Below the pieces are notes generated by a model, which saw nothing but the letters and a program-made list of their open reading frames with translations, was not told the DNA's origin and did not search any database. Below, piece after piece: positions 37,916 to 46,365 of a stretch of 64,000 nt of DNA. This DNA comes from Vibrio amylolyticus (GTDB taxonomy: Bacteria; Pseudomonadota; Gammaproteobacteria; Enterobacterales; Vibrionaceae), in contig NZ_JAJHVV010000007.1 in assembly GCF_023145695.1 (NCBI RefSeq), positions 186,001 through 250,000 on the forward strand, read 5' to 3'. Each line of letters starts with the position of its first letter. Position 1 is the first letter of the stretch. Made by a program: the position numbers and the translations under genes.

Positions 37916-38458
37916 ATGGATTTAGCCTCAAACTTTAGAATGCTGGCAAGATACAACCAGCGAATGAACGCACAGCTTTTGGATGTTTGCCAACAGCTGA
38001 CCAGCGAACAGTTGCATCAAGATACTCACGCATTCTTCCCTTCGGTTATGAATCATTGGAACCATATCCTATTTGGTGACTTGATCATGCTTCAGCGCTT
38101 AAGCGCCAATAAAATCGTCACTATTGATGAAAGCCTTCAGAAAAGTTTACCGGTCGCCACTGGTATCCACGATACGTTTACCAATAACCTTGATGAATTA
38201 TTGCCGCTGCGAGCCAAAGTGGATCAGATCTATATTGAGATGACACAAGGCTTTAATGCCACAACGTGTACCAAAATCGTTCGCTACACAACAACCGAAG
38301 GAAACACCATCGAAAAGAACGTTGGCGAGTTTTGTCAGCACATTTTCAATCATCAAACTCACCATCGTGGTCAATTGACTGCCCTGCTAAGCCAGTTTGG
38401 CTTAGCGTTTGGTTGTACTGACTTACCGATGATTGTGCCAGAAGGCTCGAAAGCATAA
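37916..38458 (+). CDS. DinB-family four-helix metal-binding protein
   Basis: 180 residues with helical content throughout, early RYNQRMNAQLLDVC, then MNHWNHILFGDLIMLQRL and the closing QHIFNHQTHHRGQLTALLSQFG, the metal-binding His motif of the DinB/YfiT fold. Members are thiol-dependent or detoxifying enzymes with mostly unknown targets. Strong ribosome site. Confidence 0.85.
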   Translation: MDLASNFRMLARYNQRMNAQLLDVCQQLTSEQLHQDTHAFFPSVMNHWNHILFGDLIMLQRLSANKIVTIDESLQKSLPVATGIHDTFTNNLDELLPLRAKVDQIYIEMTQGFNATTCTKIVRYTTTEGNTIEKNVGEFCQHIFNHQTHHRGQLTALLSQFGLAFGCTDLPMIVPEGSKA

Positions 38459-38538
38459 CGCGTTTAAAAAGTGAAATTTTATCGGGAAAATCGGGTCATA
38501 TCTAATTGAAGAGAAATTCCATGACCCTAAGGAATGCG

Positions 38539-38841
38539 ATGAAACGAATTTACAGTTGTGAGAATCATTTTCTCATCATTAATGCCAAGAACATTATTGA
38601 TGGTTTAGGCATTGAAACCTTCGTCAAAAATGAGTTTGCGACAGGCGCCATTGGAGAGATATCGGCTTTTGATTGTTGGCCTGAATTGTGGGTCGTTAAC
38701 GATTGTGATTATGATAAGGCTGCAAATGCCATTGAATTAATGACCCAACCAAAATCATCAACAACATGGACATGCGAAAACTGCTCAGAAATCAATGAAC
38801 CGTCATTTGAGCTTTGTTGGAATTGCCTACACGAACACTAA
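38539..38841 (+). CDS. DUF2007 protein with C-terminal zinc ribbon
   Basis: About 100 residues. MKRIYSCENHFLIINAKNIIDGLGIE and the following EFATGAIGEISAFDCWPELWV match the DUF2007 (putative signal-transducing) fold. The C-terminus has C-x-x-C-x10-C-x-x-C, a RanBP-type zinc finger. I chose the ATG at 38539, five bases after AAGGA; earlier in-frame ATGs at 38506 and 38521 are less well placed. Function unknown. Confidence 0.75.
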   Translation: MKRIYSCENHFLIINAKNIIDGLGIETFVKNEFATGAIGEISAFDCWPELWVVNDCDYDKAANAIELMTQPKSSTTWTCENCSEINEPSFELCWNCLHEH

Positions 38842-38856
38842 AAGCCATTCTTTATA

Positions 38857-38869
38857 TTTACAGTGTAAA
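38857..38869. other. parS2-type site (TTTACAGTGTAAA)
   Basis: A perfect match to the Vibrio parS2 consensus TTTACANTGTAAA, about 10.7 kb from parA2, in the short gap between the DUF2007 and DsbA-family genes and just ahead of the latter's start. It could be a ParB2 binding site. Confidence 0.75.
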
Positions 38870-38899
38870 GTCTGATAACACACCGGATACGAGACCACA

Positions 38900-39514
38900 A
38901 TGCCAACAACTAGCAAACCGAAACTCTATTATGTCTATGACCCTATGTGTTCTTGGTGTTGGGGCTACAAACCAACATGGCAGAACATTGAAACTCAAGT
39001 CAGAGATCATGTCGATATCATTTACGTACTGGGCGGCTTAGCACCAGACAGTGATGTCCCTATGCCTGAAGAGATGCAGCAACAGATCGCGTCCTATTGG
39101 AAGAAGATTGAAAACTATTTAGGTACACAGTTTAACTACGAATTTTGGAGCAAGAATACGCCTCGCCGATCAACCTACCCTGCTTGTCGTGCACTACTTG
39201 CCGCGCGGGAACAAGGTAAAGAGCTAGACATGCTGACCGCCATTCAACATGCTTACTATCTTAATGCACAAAACCCAAGCGATAACGACGTTTTAGAAGA
39301 GTTGGCGCATGAGATAGGGCTTAATCAAGAAGCGTTTAATCAGGCGTTAATATCGGAAAAAAAACAGCAAGCGTTGTTAAGTGAACTTCGTTTTGCTCGC
39401 TCTATTGGGGGCAATAGCTTCCCATCACTGTTTGTTGAGAAAGAGGGCAAAACCATTGAACTGCCGATTGATTATCAAAACGCAGAGCAGACAATCCAAC
39501 AGATTCTCAAATAA
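38900..39514 (+). CDS. DsbA-family thiol oxidoreductase, FrnE-like
   Basis: 204 residues without a signal peptide. The active-site motif is C17-S-W-C20 in YDPMCSWCWGY, and ARSIGGNSFPSLFV supplies the conserved cis-proline loop. These cytosolic FrnE/DsbA-like proteins are disulfide isomerases or transferases with unknown targets. Followed by a strong terminator. Confidence 0.87.
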   Translation: MPTTSKPKLYYVYDPMCSWCWGYKPTWQNIETQVRDHVDIIYVLGGLAPDSDVPMPEEMQQQIASYWKKIENYLGTQFNYEFWSKNTPRRSTYPACRALLAAREQGKELDMLTAIQHAYYLNAQNPSDNDVLEELAHEIGLNQEAFNQALISEKKQQALLSELRFARSIGGNSFPSLFVEKEGKTIELPIDYQNAEQTIQQILK

Positions 39515-39536
39515 AACGAAAAGAAGTGGAAGGGTT

Positions 39537-39573
39537 AAAAAATAAGTCAGCCACTTCAATGGCTGACTTATTG
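39537..39573. terminator. Bidirectional terminator
   Basis: AATAAGTCAGCCA pairs perfectly with TGGCTGACTTATT around a six-base loop, between the DsbA-like gene and the convergent dehydrogenase gene. Confidence 0.85.
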
Positions 39574-39598
39574 GAATTGAATGAAAACGTTCAGTCGA

Positions 39599-40474
39599 TT
39601 ACTTTTCAGCCTGAGCCTTGATTGCACGCATCAATACTGAAGTATCCATTCGATTATCCCCAGCTTCGCTCAACGCTTTGTAGTGCTCATTGGTTGCTTC
39701 TGTTAACGGCAAAGAAACACCTTGGCGCTTCGCTTCATCAAGACAGAAACCTAAATCTTTGATCATCCAATCGATAGCAAAGCCAAAATCAAACTTATCT
39801 TGCGCCATGGTCACAGCGCGGTTTTCCATCTGCCATGAACCTGCGGCACCATTTTTCAAACAATCAACCAAGGTTTGGATATCAAGACCCGATTTTTCCG
39901 CAAGAACAAGACCTTCAGAAAGCCCGGTCAAAATACCGGTAATACAGATCTGATTGACCATTTTTGCGCGTTGGCCTTGGCCTACCTTGCCCATTAACAC
40001 AGACGATTTGCCATACGCTTCAAAGACGGGTTGTAAAGAATCAAAGATAGCCTGTTCACCACCACACATTATGGTTAATACACCATTTTCTGCGCCCGCT
40101 TGACCACCTGAGACAGGTGCATCCATAAACTTAATATCTACCTCTTTTGATGCCTTTTCAAGCTCTTCAGAGAGCAAAGCGGACGTTGTCGTATGATCAA
40201 CCAAAATTGCACCAGGCTTCATAAAGGCTATAGCACCCGTTTCGCTGGTGGTCATGCTACGAACATCATCATCATTACCGACACAAACGAGCACAACATC
40301 AGCGCCTGCAACACACTCTTCCACCGTTTCAGCCGCATTACCTTGATACTTTTCAGCCCAAGCTAACGCTTTTGTATGAGTGCGATTAAAAACAGACACA
40401 TCGAAACCGGCATTTTTCAGGTGCCCAGCCATTGGGAAGCCCATCACGCCTAGCCCTATAAAACTCACTTTCAT
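39599..40474 (-). CDS. NAD(P)-dependent beta-hydroxyacid dehydrogenase
   Basis: 291 residues of the 3-hydroxyisobutyrate / tartronate semialdehyde reductase family. The Rossmann motif is GLGVMGFPM (7-15), the substrate motif DAPVSGG (118-124) is present, and the catalytic lysine is K171 in AKMVNQ. The exact substrate cannot be told from the sequence. The gene lies 11 bases after a LysR gene in the same direction, so the two probably form one transcript. Confidence 0.92.
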   Translation of the reverse strand: MKVSFIGLGVMGFPMAGHLKNAGFDVSVFNRTHTKALAWAEKYQGNAAETVEECVAGADVVLVCVGNDDDVRSMTTSETGAIAFMKPGAILVDHTTTSALLSEELEKASKEVDIKFMDAPVSGGQAGAENGVLTIMCGGEQAIFDSLQPVFEAYGKSSVLMGKVGQGQRAKMVNQICITGILTGLSEGLVLAEKSGLDIQTLVDCLKNGAAGSWQMENRAVTMAQDKFDFGFAIDWMIKDLGFCLDEAKRQGVSLPLTEATNEHYKALSEAGDNRMDTSVLMRAIKAQAEK

Positions 40475-40485
40475 TATCTTCTCCT

Positions 40486-41388
40486 TTATTCGACGGGAAC
40501 TGATTTTTGCGCCAATTGAACCCCTTCAATCAATGCTTCGATCAGTAACGTCAATGCCTTTGGCTGATATTTTCTCTCTTTGTACACTAAATATGCTTGT
40601 CGGTCACTACGATGATACTCAGGCAGCAGTTGAATAAGATTCATGTTGGGTGAAATGTGTCGAAAAGGTAAAGACGCGACGCCAATTCCCTGCTCTGTCG
40701 CTTGCACGACAGCATGAATATCATTCACCGTCAGTTTGGGTTTAATCGTGATCATCTGAATCAATTCATCCCCTTTGTACACGGGTAATTGCAGTTGATG
40801 ATCAACAGTAATCCATTCGTGCTGATCTAAATCAGCAGGCGTTGAAATTGCAGGGTGGCTTTCAAGGTACTCAGGGCTAGCAAAGAATCCATGTTTGGCT
40901 TTAAACAAAGGCCTCGCTACCATCTCATCCATAGAAGAGAGCTCAAACGTCATTAACAGATCACGATCAGTTTGCGGTACTGCCTGCTCTTGGCTTAAAA
41001 CTAAATCCAGTTGAACTTTAGGGTACTGGGTCAAAAAGGTTTCAATGATGGCTCGAACAAAGCCTGAATAGAAGTTATGTGGAATAGCGAGTTTAATGCG
41101 GCCTTGTATCGCTTCTCTGTCGGTTAGCATACCGGTGAATGCCGATTGAATTGACTCCATGCCGCTGCTTAACGCTTTGAATGCTTCTTCTCCCGCCTCT
41201 GTGGGCACCAGCTCCCTTCCCTGCTTTTCTAACAAGCGTACATTCAGCCGAGCCTCTAACGCGGTTAATCGGCGCGACATCGTCGATACGGGCAGCTTCA
41301 ACTTTTTAGATGCGGAAAGTAACGAGCCTTCTTCCACAACAGCGCAAAATAGGAACAGATCATCTACGTTTCCAAATATGGAATCCAT
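40486..41388 (-). CDS. LysR family transcriptional regulator
   Basis: 300 residues. The HTH is N-terminal (LSASKKLKLPVSTMSRRLTALEARLNVRLLEK), with the usual effector domain after it. It lies directly upstream of, and co-directional with, the dehydrogenase gene, and divergent from a DUF2798 gene. It likely regulates one or both. Confidence 0.9.
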   Translation of the reverse strand: MDSIFGNVDDLFLFCAVVEEGSLLSASKKLKLPVSTMSRRLTALEARLNVRLLEKQGRELVPTEAGEEAFKALSSGMESIQSAFTGMLTDREAIQGRIKLAIPHNFYSGFVRAIIETFLTQYPKVQLDLVLSQEQAVPQTDRDLLMTFELSSMDEMVARPLFKAKHGFFASPEYLESHPAISTPADLDQHEWITVDHQLQLPVYKGDELIQMITIKPKLTVNDIHAVVQATEQGIGVASLPFRHISPNMNLIQLLPEYHRSDRQAYLVYKERKYQPKALTLLIEALIEGVQLAQKSVPVE

Positions 41389-41484
41389 ACTTCTATATCC
41401 TCTTGTTTATTTCATATATGGATAGTTATAAACTTTTTCTATCAAAGTTCAACGACAAACTTCGCGAGATAACGAGAGAAAATT

Positions 41485-41808
41485 ATGAATAAAACACAGG
41501 TTAGGCTAAATACGGTTTTATCTTGCTTAGTGATGGCGTCCATTATGTCGGGAGTAATTTCAGGCTTTAAAATGGGATTTAGTACTGATTGGCCACCCGT
41601 TTGGCTACAAAGTTTCACGCTCTCTTTCCCAATAGCACTGGTTCTGGGCTTTACGGTTCTTCCTCTGGTCAAAAAATTCTCTATTTGGGTAGGGAAACCA
41701 AGAACAAAGACGCCACTAGAATTGAAAGACGTCAACACCGCGCCTTTAAATACACTGTCTGTTGGCGCGCCGACCATCTGCTGCGCGATACAATCAACGG
41801 AAGAATGA
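41485..41808 (+). CDS. DUF2798-like membrane protein
   Basis: 107 residues with two predicted membrane helices (~14-32 and ~45-65), the second containing LSFPIALVLGFTVLPLVKK, which matches DUF2798. The tail after ~75 is polar. Role unknown. Divergent from the LysR gene. Confidence 0.78.
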   Translation: MNKTQVRLNTVLSCLVMASIMSGVISGFKMGFSTDWPPVWLQSFTLSFPIALVLGFTVLPLVKKFSIWVGKPRTKTPLELKDVNTAPLNTLSVGAPTICCAIQSTEE

Positions 41809-41851
41809 TCAAGGATGTAGTTTTTGTATTTAGAACAAAAACTGTCAATAT

Positions 41852-41883
41852 AAAAAAACCGAGCCAATGGCTCGGTTTTTAAA
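41852..41883. terminator. Bidirectional terminator
   Basis: AAAAAACCGAGCC pairs with GGCTCGGTTTTT around a three-base loop, between convergent genes. Confidence 0.88.
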
Positions 41884-41901
41884 ATCTACGATTAACGAGA
41901 T

Positions 41902-42618
41902 TTACAGTTCAGCGTTGTGGTAAACCTGCTGAACATCATCACAGTCATCAAGCATGTCTAAGAACTTTTGGAATTTCTCAGCATCTTCTTCAGCAACTGG
42001 CGTGTGCGTTTGAGGAACAAAAGTGATTTCTTCAACGTCTAACGTAAGGTCTGGGAATGCAGAGTTTAGAGCCGTCTTCGTTTTGAAGAATTCAGTATGC
42101 GGTGCAAATACCGTCACTACGCCGTCTTCTACTTCAACGTCTGTTACATCCACATCATCCATCATTAGCGTTTCTAGAATGATTTCATCATCATCGCCTT
42201 TGAACTGGAATACAGCTTGATGAGCGAACATGTGTGAAACCGTGCCTTCAACACCAATTTTCGCGCCTGTTTTCACAAAGCATTGACGTACATCTTGGAA
42301 AGTACGATTGCCGTTATCTGTTAAACAGTCAACAATCACACTAGTGCCACCAGGGCCAAAACCTTCGTAACGCGCTGGTGCGTAGTCTTCACCGCCACCA
42401 CCGTTAGCTTTATCAATCGCTTTATCGATAACGTGAGCCGGTACTTGATCTTTCTTCGCTTTAGCAATCAGGTGCTTAAGAGGTAGATTCATATCTGGAT
42501 CAGAACTTCCGTTCTTCGCACACATGTAAATCTCTTTACCGTATTTAGAATAAACTTTAATTTTTGCGCCTGCAGTTTTCGCCATTGAGGCTTTGCGCAC
42601 TTCAAAACTTCTTCCCAT
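41902..42618 (-). CDS. YebC/PmpR family protein (YeeN type)
   Basis: 238 residues with [21 protein letters not shown] and [11 protein letters not shown], the YebC signatures. The first residues (MGRSFEVRK) are typical of the YeeN subgroup. Long described as DNA-binding regulators, some YebC-type proteins have more recently been linked to ribosome stalling. Function here is not directly shown. Confidence 0.92.
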   Translation of the reverse strand: MGRSFEVRKASMAKTAGAKIKVYSKYGKEIYMCAKNGSSDPDMNLPLKHLIAKAKKDQVPAHVIDKAIDKANGGGGEDYAPARYEGFGPGGTSVIVDCLTDNGNRTFQDVRQCFVKTGAKIGVEGTVSHMFAHQAVFQFKGDDDEIILETLMMDDVDVTDVEVEDGVVTVFAPHTEFFKTKTALNSAFPDLTLDVEEITFVPQTHTPVAEEDAEKFQKFLDMLDDCDDVQQVYHNAEL

Positions 42619-42714
42619 CGGGATCTTCTCTCTAATTCAATTTAATGCGAAGGATTTTAGCAAAAAGCCAAACCTTTTCAATTTTTAGCTCAGTAAAGAC
42701 GAGATAAGGTGATG

Positions 42715-42924
42715 TTACATCACACCCATTACTCTTTTGTACTTTGCTACTGACTGTTCAAACCACTCTCTCTCTTGCTCATCAGCTATCTTATTTTTCT
42801 GTTCAATAATTTCGCTCGGAATAGCTTTTGCCTCTCTGAGTTTCCAAACGAGAAACGAGGCTTGTTTATCAAGTTCGATCTTGTTCTTTTCGTCAGCAGG
42901 TAGCTTTGAAAGATTAATTGTCAT
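42715..42924 (-). CDS. Small conserved protein, possibly DUF3283
   Basis: 69 residues, charged and helical (MTINLSKLPADEKNKIELDKQ at the start). I think it belongs to the Vibrio DUF3283 family, but this is from memory and unsearched. The ATG at 42924 is preferred to an in-frame start at 42966, because the family-like sequence begins there. Function unknown. Confidence 0.6.
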   Translation of the reverse strand: MTINLSKLPADEKNKIELDKQASFLVWKLREAKAIPSEIIEQKNKIADEQEREWFEQSVAKYKRVMGVM

Positions 42925-43026
42925 GGCGGTTTGTATTAGTCTGTACGTGGGCAGGAAATATAACACAGGGAAAAGGATGAGTGGGGCTTTTGTCCCGATT
43001 CAGATCAATTTATCTTACAAAATAAT

Positions 43027-43050
43027 AAGGGTGACATAAAAGCCACCCTT
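43027..43050 (-). terminator. Terminator after the PA3496-like gene
   Basis: AAGGGTG (43027-43033) pairs with CACCCTT (43044-43050). The minus-strand U-rich run is short. Confidence 0.55.
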
Positions 43051-43085
43051 GCTGTGAATTGCAATTTAGCTAGTAGAAAACACGG

Positions 43086-43286
43086 TTAGTGCAAAATGCC
43101 TAACTCTCGCGCCTCTTCAATGGTTAACCCACTCTCTCGAATCTCTCGTAATGCTTCAATGCGACGGCGAGCTTCGGCAGATTTAACTTTTCTAACCGGC
43201 TGTTGTGTATTGACCTCTTCGTCCTCGAGATCCCACTTATTTGCAATGTTGGTCATATCATCATGGTCGATAGAATTGATGGACAT
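43086..43286 (-). CDS. PA3496-family small protein
   Basis: 66 residues with the EARRRIEALREIRESGLTIEEARELGI C-terminus characteristic of the PA3496 family, annotated as putative envelope integrity proteins. GGAGGTAAT just upstream fixes the start at 43286. There is no signal peptide; function unknown. Confidence 0.8.
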   Translation of the reverse strand: MSINSIDHDDMTNIANKWDLEDEEVNTQQPVRKVKSAEARRRIEALREIRESGLTIEEARELGILH

Positions 43287-43671
43287 ATTACCTCCGAAAA
43301 AACCATGTTTGGACACGTAATCTGTAGCAAACGGAATTCAGCTTGTTAAGAATTTTAGACCCAGAATGTGATAAAGATAATGAATCTGAAATCTAATTAA
43401 TATTTCGCTCATTTAACCTTTGCACCCTTATCATTGTAGTCGTACTTTTAAGGAATTACCCTTTTCAAACCTGACTTGATCTGGCTCCCACTTTTCCCTT
43501 CCTTCACTCCTGACTTTCCAGTTAGAAAAACGCAATCCAACCGAAATCAAGCGTGATAGGCTTTGTATTTCTTCGAGCCACTTCACTATTTTACGCCCTT
43601 TGAGCACTTCCTTACGCCTTAAATGTTAATGATAATAGTTATCATTACTTAAATTAACATATGGACTTATT
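43287..43671. promoter_or_regulatory. Intergenic control region of the ABC ATPase operon
   Basis: 385 bases without a gene, holding the Fur box, AT-rich promoter DNA and the divergent PA3496-like gene's upstream sequence. I see no ORF. Confidence 0.5.
43628..43646. promoter_or_regulatory. Fur box upstream of the ABC ATPase operon
   Basis: The sequence around 43627-43647 is a near-perfect palindrome of the GATAAT/ATTATC Fur type, centred about 35 bases before the first ABC ATPase start. Fur with Fe2+ would repress transcription here. No other Fur-like site is visible nearby. Confidence 0.85.
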
Positions 43672-44583
43672 ATGGATAATGCTCTGCTAAATGACGCGTT
43701 TCACCCAGATCCAATCGTGAGTGTTCGTGAGCTTTGTGTGGATTACATCACGGATAACGGTGACTTCAACGCCGTCAAATCCGTCAGTTTCGATATCGGG
43801 AAAGGGGAAATATTTGGGCTCGCGGGTGAATCAGGATGCGGTAAAAGTACCATCGCATTTGCACTAAATCGCTTACACAAGCCGCCCGCTTTCATCTCTG
43901 GTGGTTCGATTATGTTTAAAGGGCTAAACCTATTAAAATTGCCTGACAACGAACTCAATGCACTTCGCTGGAGTGAGATCGCCATGGTATTCCAAAGTGC
44001 CATGAACTCACTCAACCCGGTATTAACCATCAAAGAACAATTTTGCGACGTTCTACGCCACCATGAAGGCATGAGCGATGAGCAAGCCCAAGATAGAGCA
44101 GAAAAGCTGCTTGATTTGGTGAATATTCCACGTGAACGATTAAGTGAATACCCTCACCAATTTAGTGGTGGCATGCGACAACGCCTTGTCATTGCCATCG
44201 CATTATCACTCAGCCCCAAACTCATCATCATGGATGAACCGACAACCGCGCTTGATGTGGTTGTCCAACGAGAAATATTGCAGCAAATCTACCAGCTTCG
44301 CGAAGAGTTTGGTTTCTCAATCCTATTTATCACCCACGATTTGGCTTTGATGAGTCAGCTGTGCCACCGCATTGCGATCATGCGAAATGGTGAAATTGTT
44401 GAGGTGAACACCTCTAATGCTATCCGTAATGACCCTCAACACGCTTACACCAAGAAGTTATGGGCATCTTTCCCCAACATACATGAAGGCTCTTCTAAAG
44501 CTTCTCTAACAGCCTCCGAGGAAGTCTCGTCACATCTAGCAGCATCAGCGACACCACATCTACAACAAGGATCATCACTATGA
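43672..44583 (+). CDS. Dipeptide-type ABC transporter ATPase (DppD-like)
   Basis: 303 residues. Walker A is GESGCGKST (52-60), the signature is FSGGMRQR and Walker B is LIIMDEPT, followed by the ITHD switch. This is an ATP-binding subunit of peptide/nickel-type ABC importers. No permease or binding-protein gene is adjacent. It lies under the Fur box and overlaps the next gene by four bases, so the operon is iron-regulated; the substrate may be a siderophore-like or metal-linked compound. Confidence 0.9.
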   Translation: MDNALLNDAFHPDPIVSVRELCVDYITDNGDFNAVKSVSFDIGKGEIFGLAGESGCGKSTIAFALNRLHKPPAFISGGSIMFKGLNLLKLPDNELNALRWSEIAMVFQSAMNSLNPVLTIKEQFCDVLRHHEGMSDEQAQDRAEKLLDLVNIPRERLSEYPHQFSGGMRQRLVIAIALSLSPKLIIMDEPTTALDVVVQREILQQIYQLREEFGFSILFITHDLALMSQLCHRIAIMRNGEIVEVNTSNAIRNDPQHAYTKKLWASFPNIHEGSSKASLTASEEVSSHLAASATPHLQQGSSL

Positions 44584-45512
44584 GCAGCCCAATTCTACAA
44601 GTGAACAATGTGATTAAAGACTTTACCGTTGGTGGTGGGTTTGGCAAACCAGAGAACTTTCGTGCGCTGCAAGGCATCAGTTTTGATATACACGCGGGCA
44701 AAACGCTTGCGCTCGTGGGTGAATCAGGTTGTGGAAAGAGTACCTGTGCTCGCTTAATGACAAAGGTTTACCCTGCAACAGAAGGGGAAATTCTCTTCAA
44801 TGGGCGTAACATTAATGAGATCACTTCACGCAAAGAGATTTTAGAGTATCGCGGTAAAGTACAAATGGTTTTTCAAGACCCGTTTGGTTCATTAAACCCA
44901 ACACACACCATCGAGCATCATTTAACGCGACCACTTAAAATTCATAAACAGATTAAGCATGCCAGTGAGTTGCCTAAACGCCTTGCGGAACTGCTGAATA
45001 TGGTTGAGCTTGCACCCGATACGTTAAAGAAGTTCCCACATGAGTTAAGTGGTGGACAGCGACAACGCGTGAATCTTGCTCGGGCCCTTGCCGTTGGCGC
45101 ACAGGTCATTTTGGCTGACGAGCCCACGTCCATGCTGGATGTATCCATCCGTCTTGGAGTACTTAATCTTATGCAGAGAATGAAAAAAGACCTGGGCATC
45201 GGATTTCTATACATCACTCACGATCTTGCCACAGCGCACTACATCGCTGAAGAAACCGCGGTCATGTACAAAGGGCAGATCGTTGAATGGGGCGATACTC
45301 AATCGATCCTCAGCAACCCTCAACACCCTTACACCAAGCTTTTGATCTCAGCAGTACCTGATCCTGATCTGCCATTTGGTAAATTAGTTCAAAGTGAACC
45401 AAACTACTCTAATGATGCCGATCTAATCCGCCAACGTTGCAGTACGATTCAGACTGAAACAGAGCAAGTTGGTCACAACCACTTTGTAAAACAATGGGAC
45501 AGTGCAGCATGA
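44580..45512 (+). CDS. Dipeptide-type ABC transporter ATPase (DppF-like)
   Basis: 310 residues. Walker A is GESGCGKST, the signature LSGGQRQRVNLARAL, and Walker B VILADEPTSMLD. It pairs with the preceding DppD-like ATPase as the second nucleotide-binding half of one importer. It overlaps that gene by four bases and overlaps the next one by the ATGA at its stop. Confidence 0.9.
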   Translation: MSSPILQVNNVIKDFTVGGGFGKPENFRALQGISFDIHAGKTLALVGESGCGKSTCARLMTKVYPATEGEILFNGRNINEITSRKEILEYRGKVQMVFQDPFGSLNPTHTIEHHLTRPLKIHKQIKHASELPKRLAELLNMVELAPDTLKKFPHELSGGQRQRVNLARALAVGAQVILADEPTSMLDVSIRLGVLNLMQRMKKDLGIGFLYITHDLATAHYIAEETAVMYKGQIVEWGDTQSILSNPQHPYTKLLISAVPDPDLPFGKLVQSEPNYSNDADLIRQRCSTIQTETEQVGHNHFVKQWDSAA

Positions 45513-45991
45513 ATGAACTCGATAGTTGGGTAATACAAATGGAGTCTTGGTACCAAAGCCGGAAGCATGATCAAGTAGAATTACTTGAGCCATTGATCAT
45601 TGCGGCACCAAATCAAGTGTGGGGCCCAACTATCACTGATATGCAAAGTAAAGCCATCGCTTGTTGGTTAGACGCTTGTTTGCGGGTGTTTGAAAAAAAT
45701 CGTTTTGATGCGTCAGATAAAGCCTTTCAATACCTGCAACTAGCCTACAGTAAGCTTCAAAAGGTAGCGTGTAACCCAATGTCAGAATTTGAACTTAAAG
45801 ATTGGTCGATGAAGCGAATACAACACTTAGTCGTATTATTACTGGAGTTTTGTAATCAGCACAGCCAAGACAAGTGGTTGCAGCAATCACAGGAGCTGAT
45901 CGAAGCTCACATTCACTTTATGGCCGCGAACGATCATGACAACTTGCGGAACGATGATCATGGAGACCAACGTGTTCAGGTTTTCCATTGA
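45509..45991 (+). CDS. Unknown protein in the Fur-box operon
   Basis: 160 residues from the ATG at 45509, which overlaps the previous stop in ATGA, a sign of translational coupling. It is helical, tryptophan-rich at the start (DSWVIQMESWYQSRKH), soluble, and ends in an Asp/His-rich tail (HDNLRNDDHGDQ). I recognise no family. The location suggests a role linked to the iron-regulated ATPases. Confidence 0.7.
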   Translation: MNELDSWVIQMESWYQSRKHDQVELLEPLIIAAPNQVWGPTITDMQSKAIACWLDACLRVFEKNRFDASDKAFQYLQLAYSKLQKVACNPMSEFELKDWSMKRIQHLVVLLLEFCNQHSQDKWLQQSQELIEAHIHFMAANDHDNLRNDDHGDQRVQVFH

Positions 45992-46042
45992 TCATACCAG
46001 CGGTCAATAACCTTTGATCACCACTATTTTACTTTAATGACT

Positions 46043-46079
46043 GAAAGCATGATCATGGAATTACCTTGATCATGCTTTC
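46043..46079. repeat. Inverted pair of RctB-type iterons
   Basis: GAAAGCATGATCA and TGATCATGCTTTC are perfect inverted 13-base copies separated by 11 bases. Each copy equals the ori2 iteron core (AAAGCATGATCA). Confidence 0.8.
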
Positions 46080-46107
46080 GTATTCTAATTAAGATCATTG
46101 AATTTTA

Positions 46108-46140
46108 AGCAAAAAAAATGCGAGTCCTTAAGAACTCGCA
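46108..46140 (-). terminator. Terminator of rctB
   Basis: TGCGAGT (46119-46125) pairs with ACTCGCA (46134-46140), and the minus-strand transcript then reaches eight U residues (46118-46111). Confidence 0.8.
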
Positions 46141-46365
46141 AAACAATTCAGAATGAATGTAACAATATGAGCCAATCTATTAATTCAATTAGAAGGGACA
46201 AAAGGTTGTCTATTCGAGATAAATAATAGTCGTCGGAATAGACACCAATGTCAGTGCATTGTCAGCCCAGTGTCTTAATATTGTCTAAATTACCGCCCAC
46301 TATCGTAAAGCGTTTCGAACAATGACTAAGCGTAACAGAATGCAAGTCACCGATGTCGATTAGTG

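Larger units (their letters stand above)
45992..46365. other. Region between the ABC operon and rctB with RctB-type iterons
   Basis: 374 bases with no gene. It has isolated TGATCA motifs, the inverted iteron pair at 46043-46079, the rctB terminator near 46140, and about 220 bases of untranslated sequence after the rctB stop in which I see nothing further. Confidence 0.6.

Noticed and set aside
41442..41867. 141-codon minus-strand ORF over the DUF2798 gene
   Set aside because: The plus-strand frame has coherent membrane helices and a family match; the reverse frame does not.
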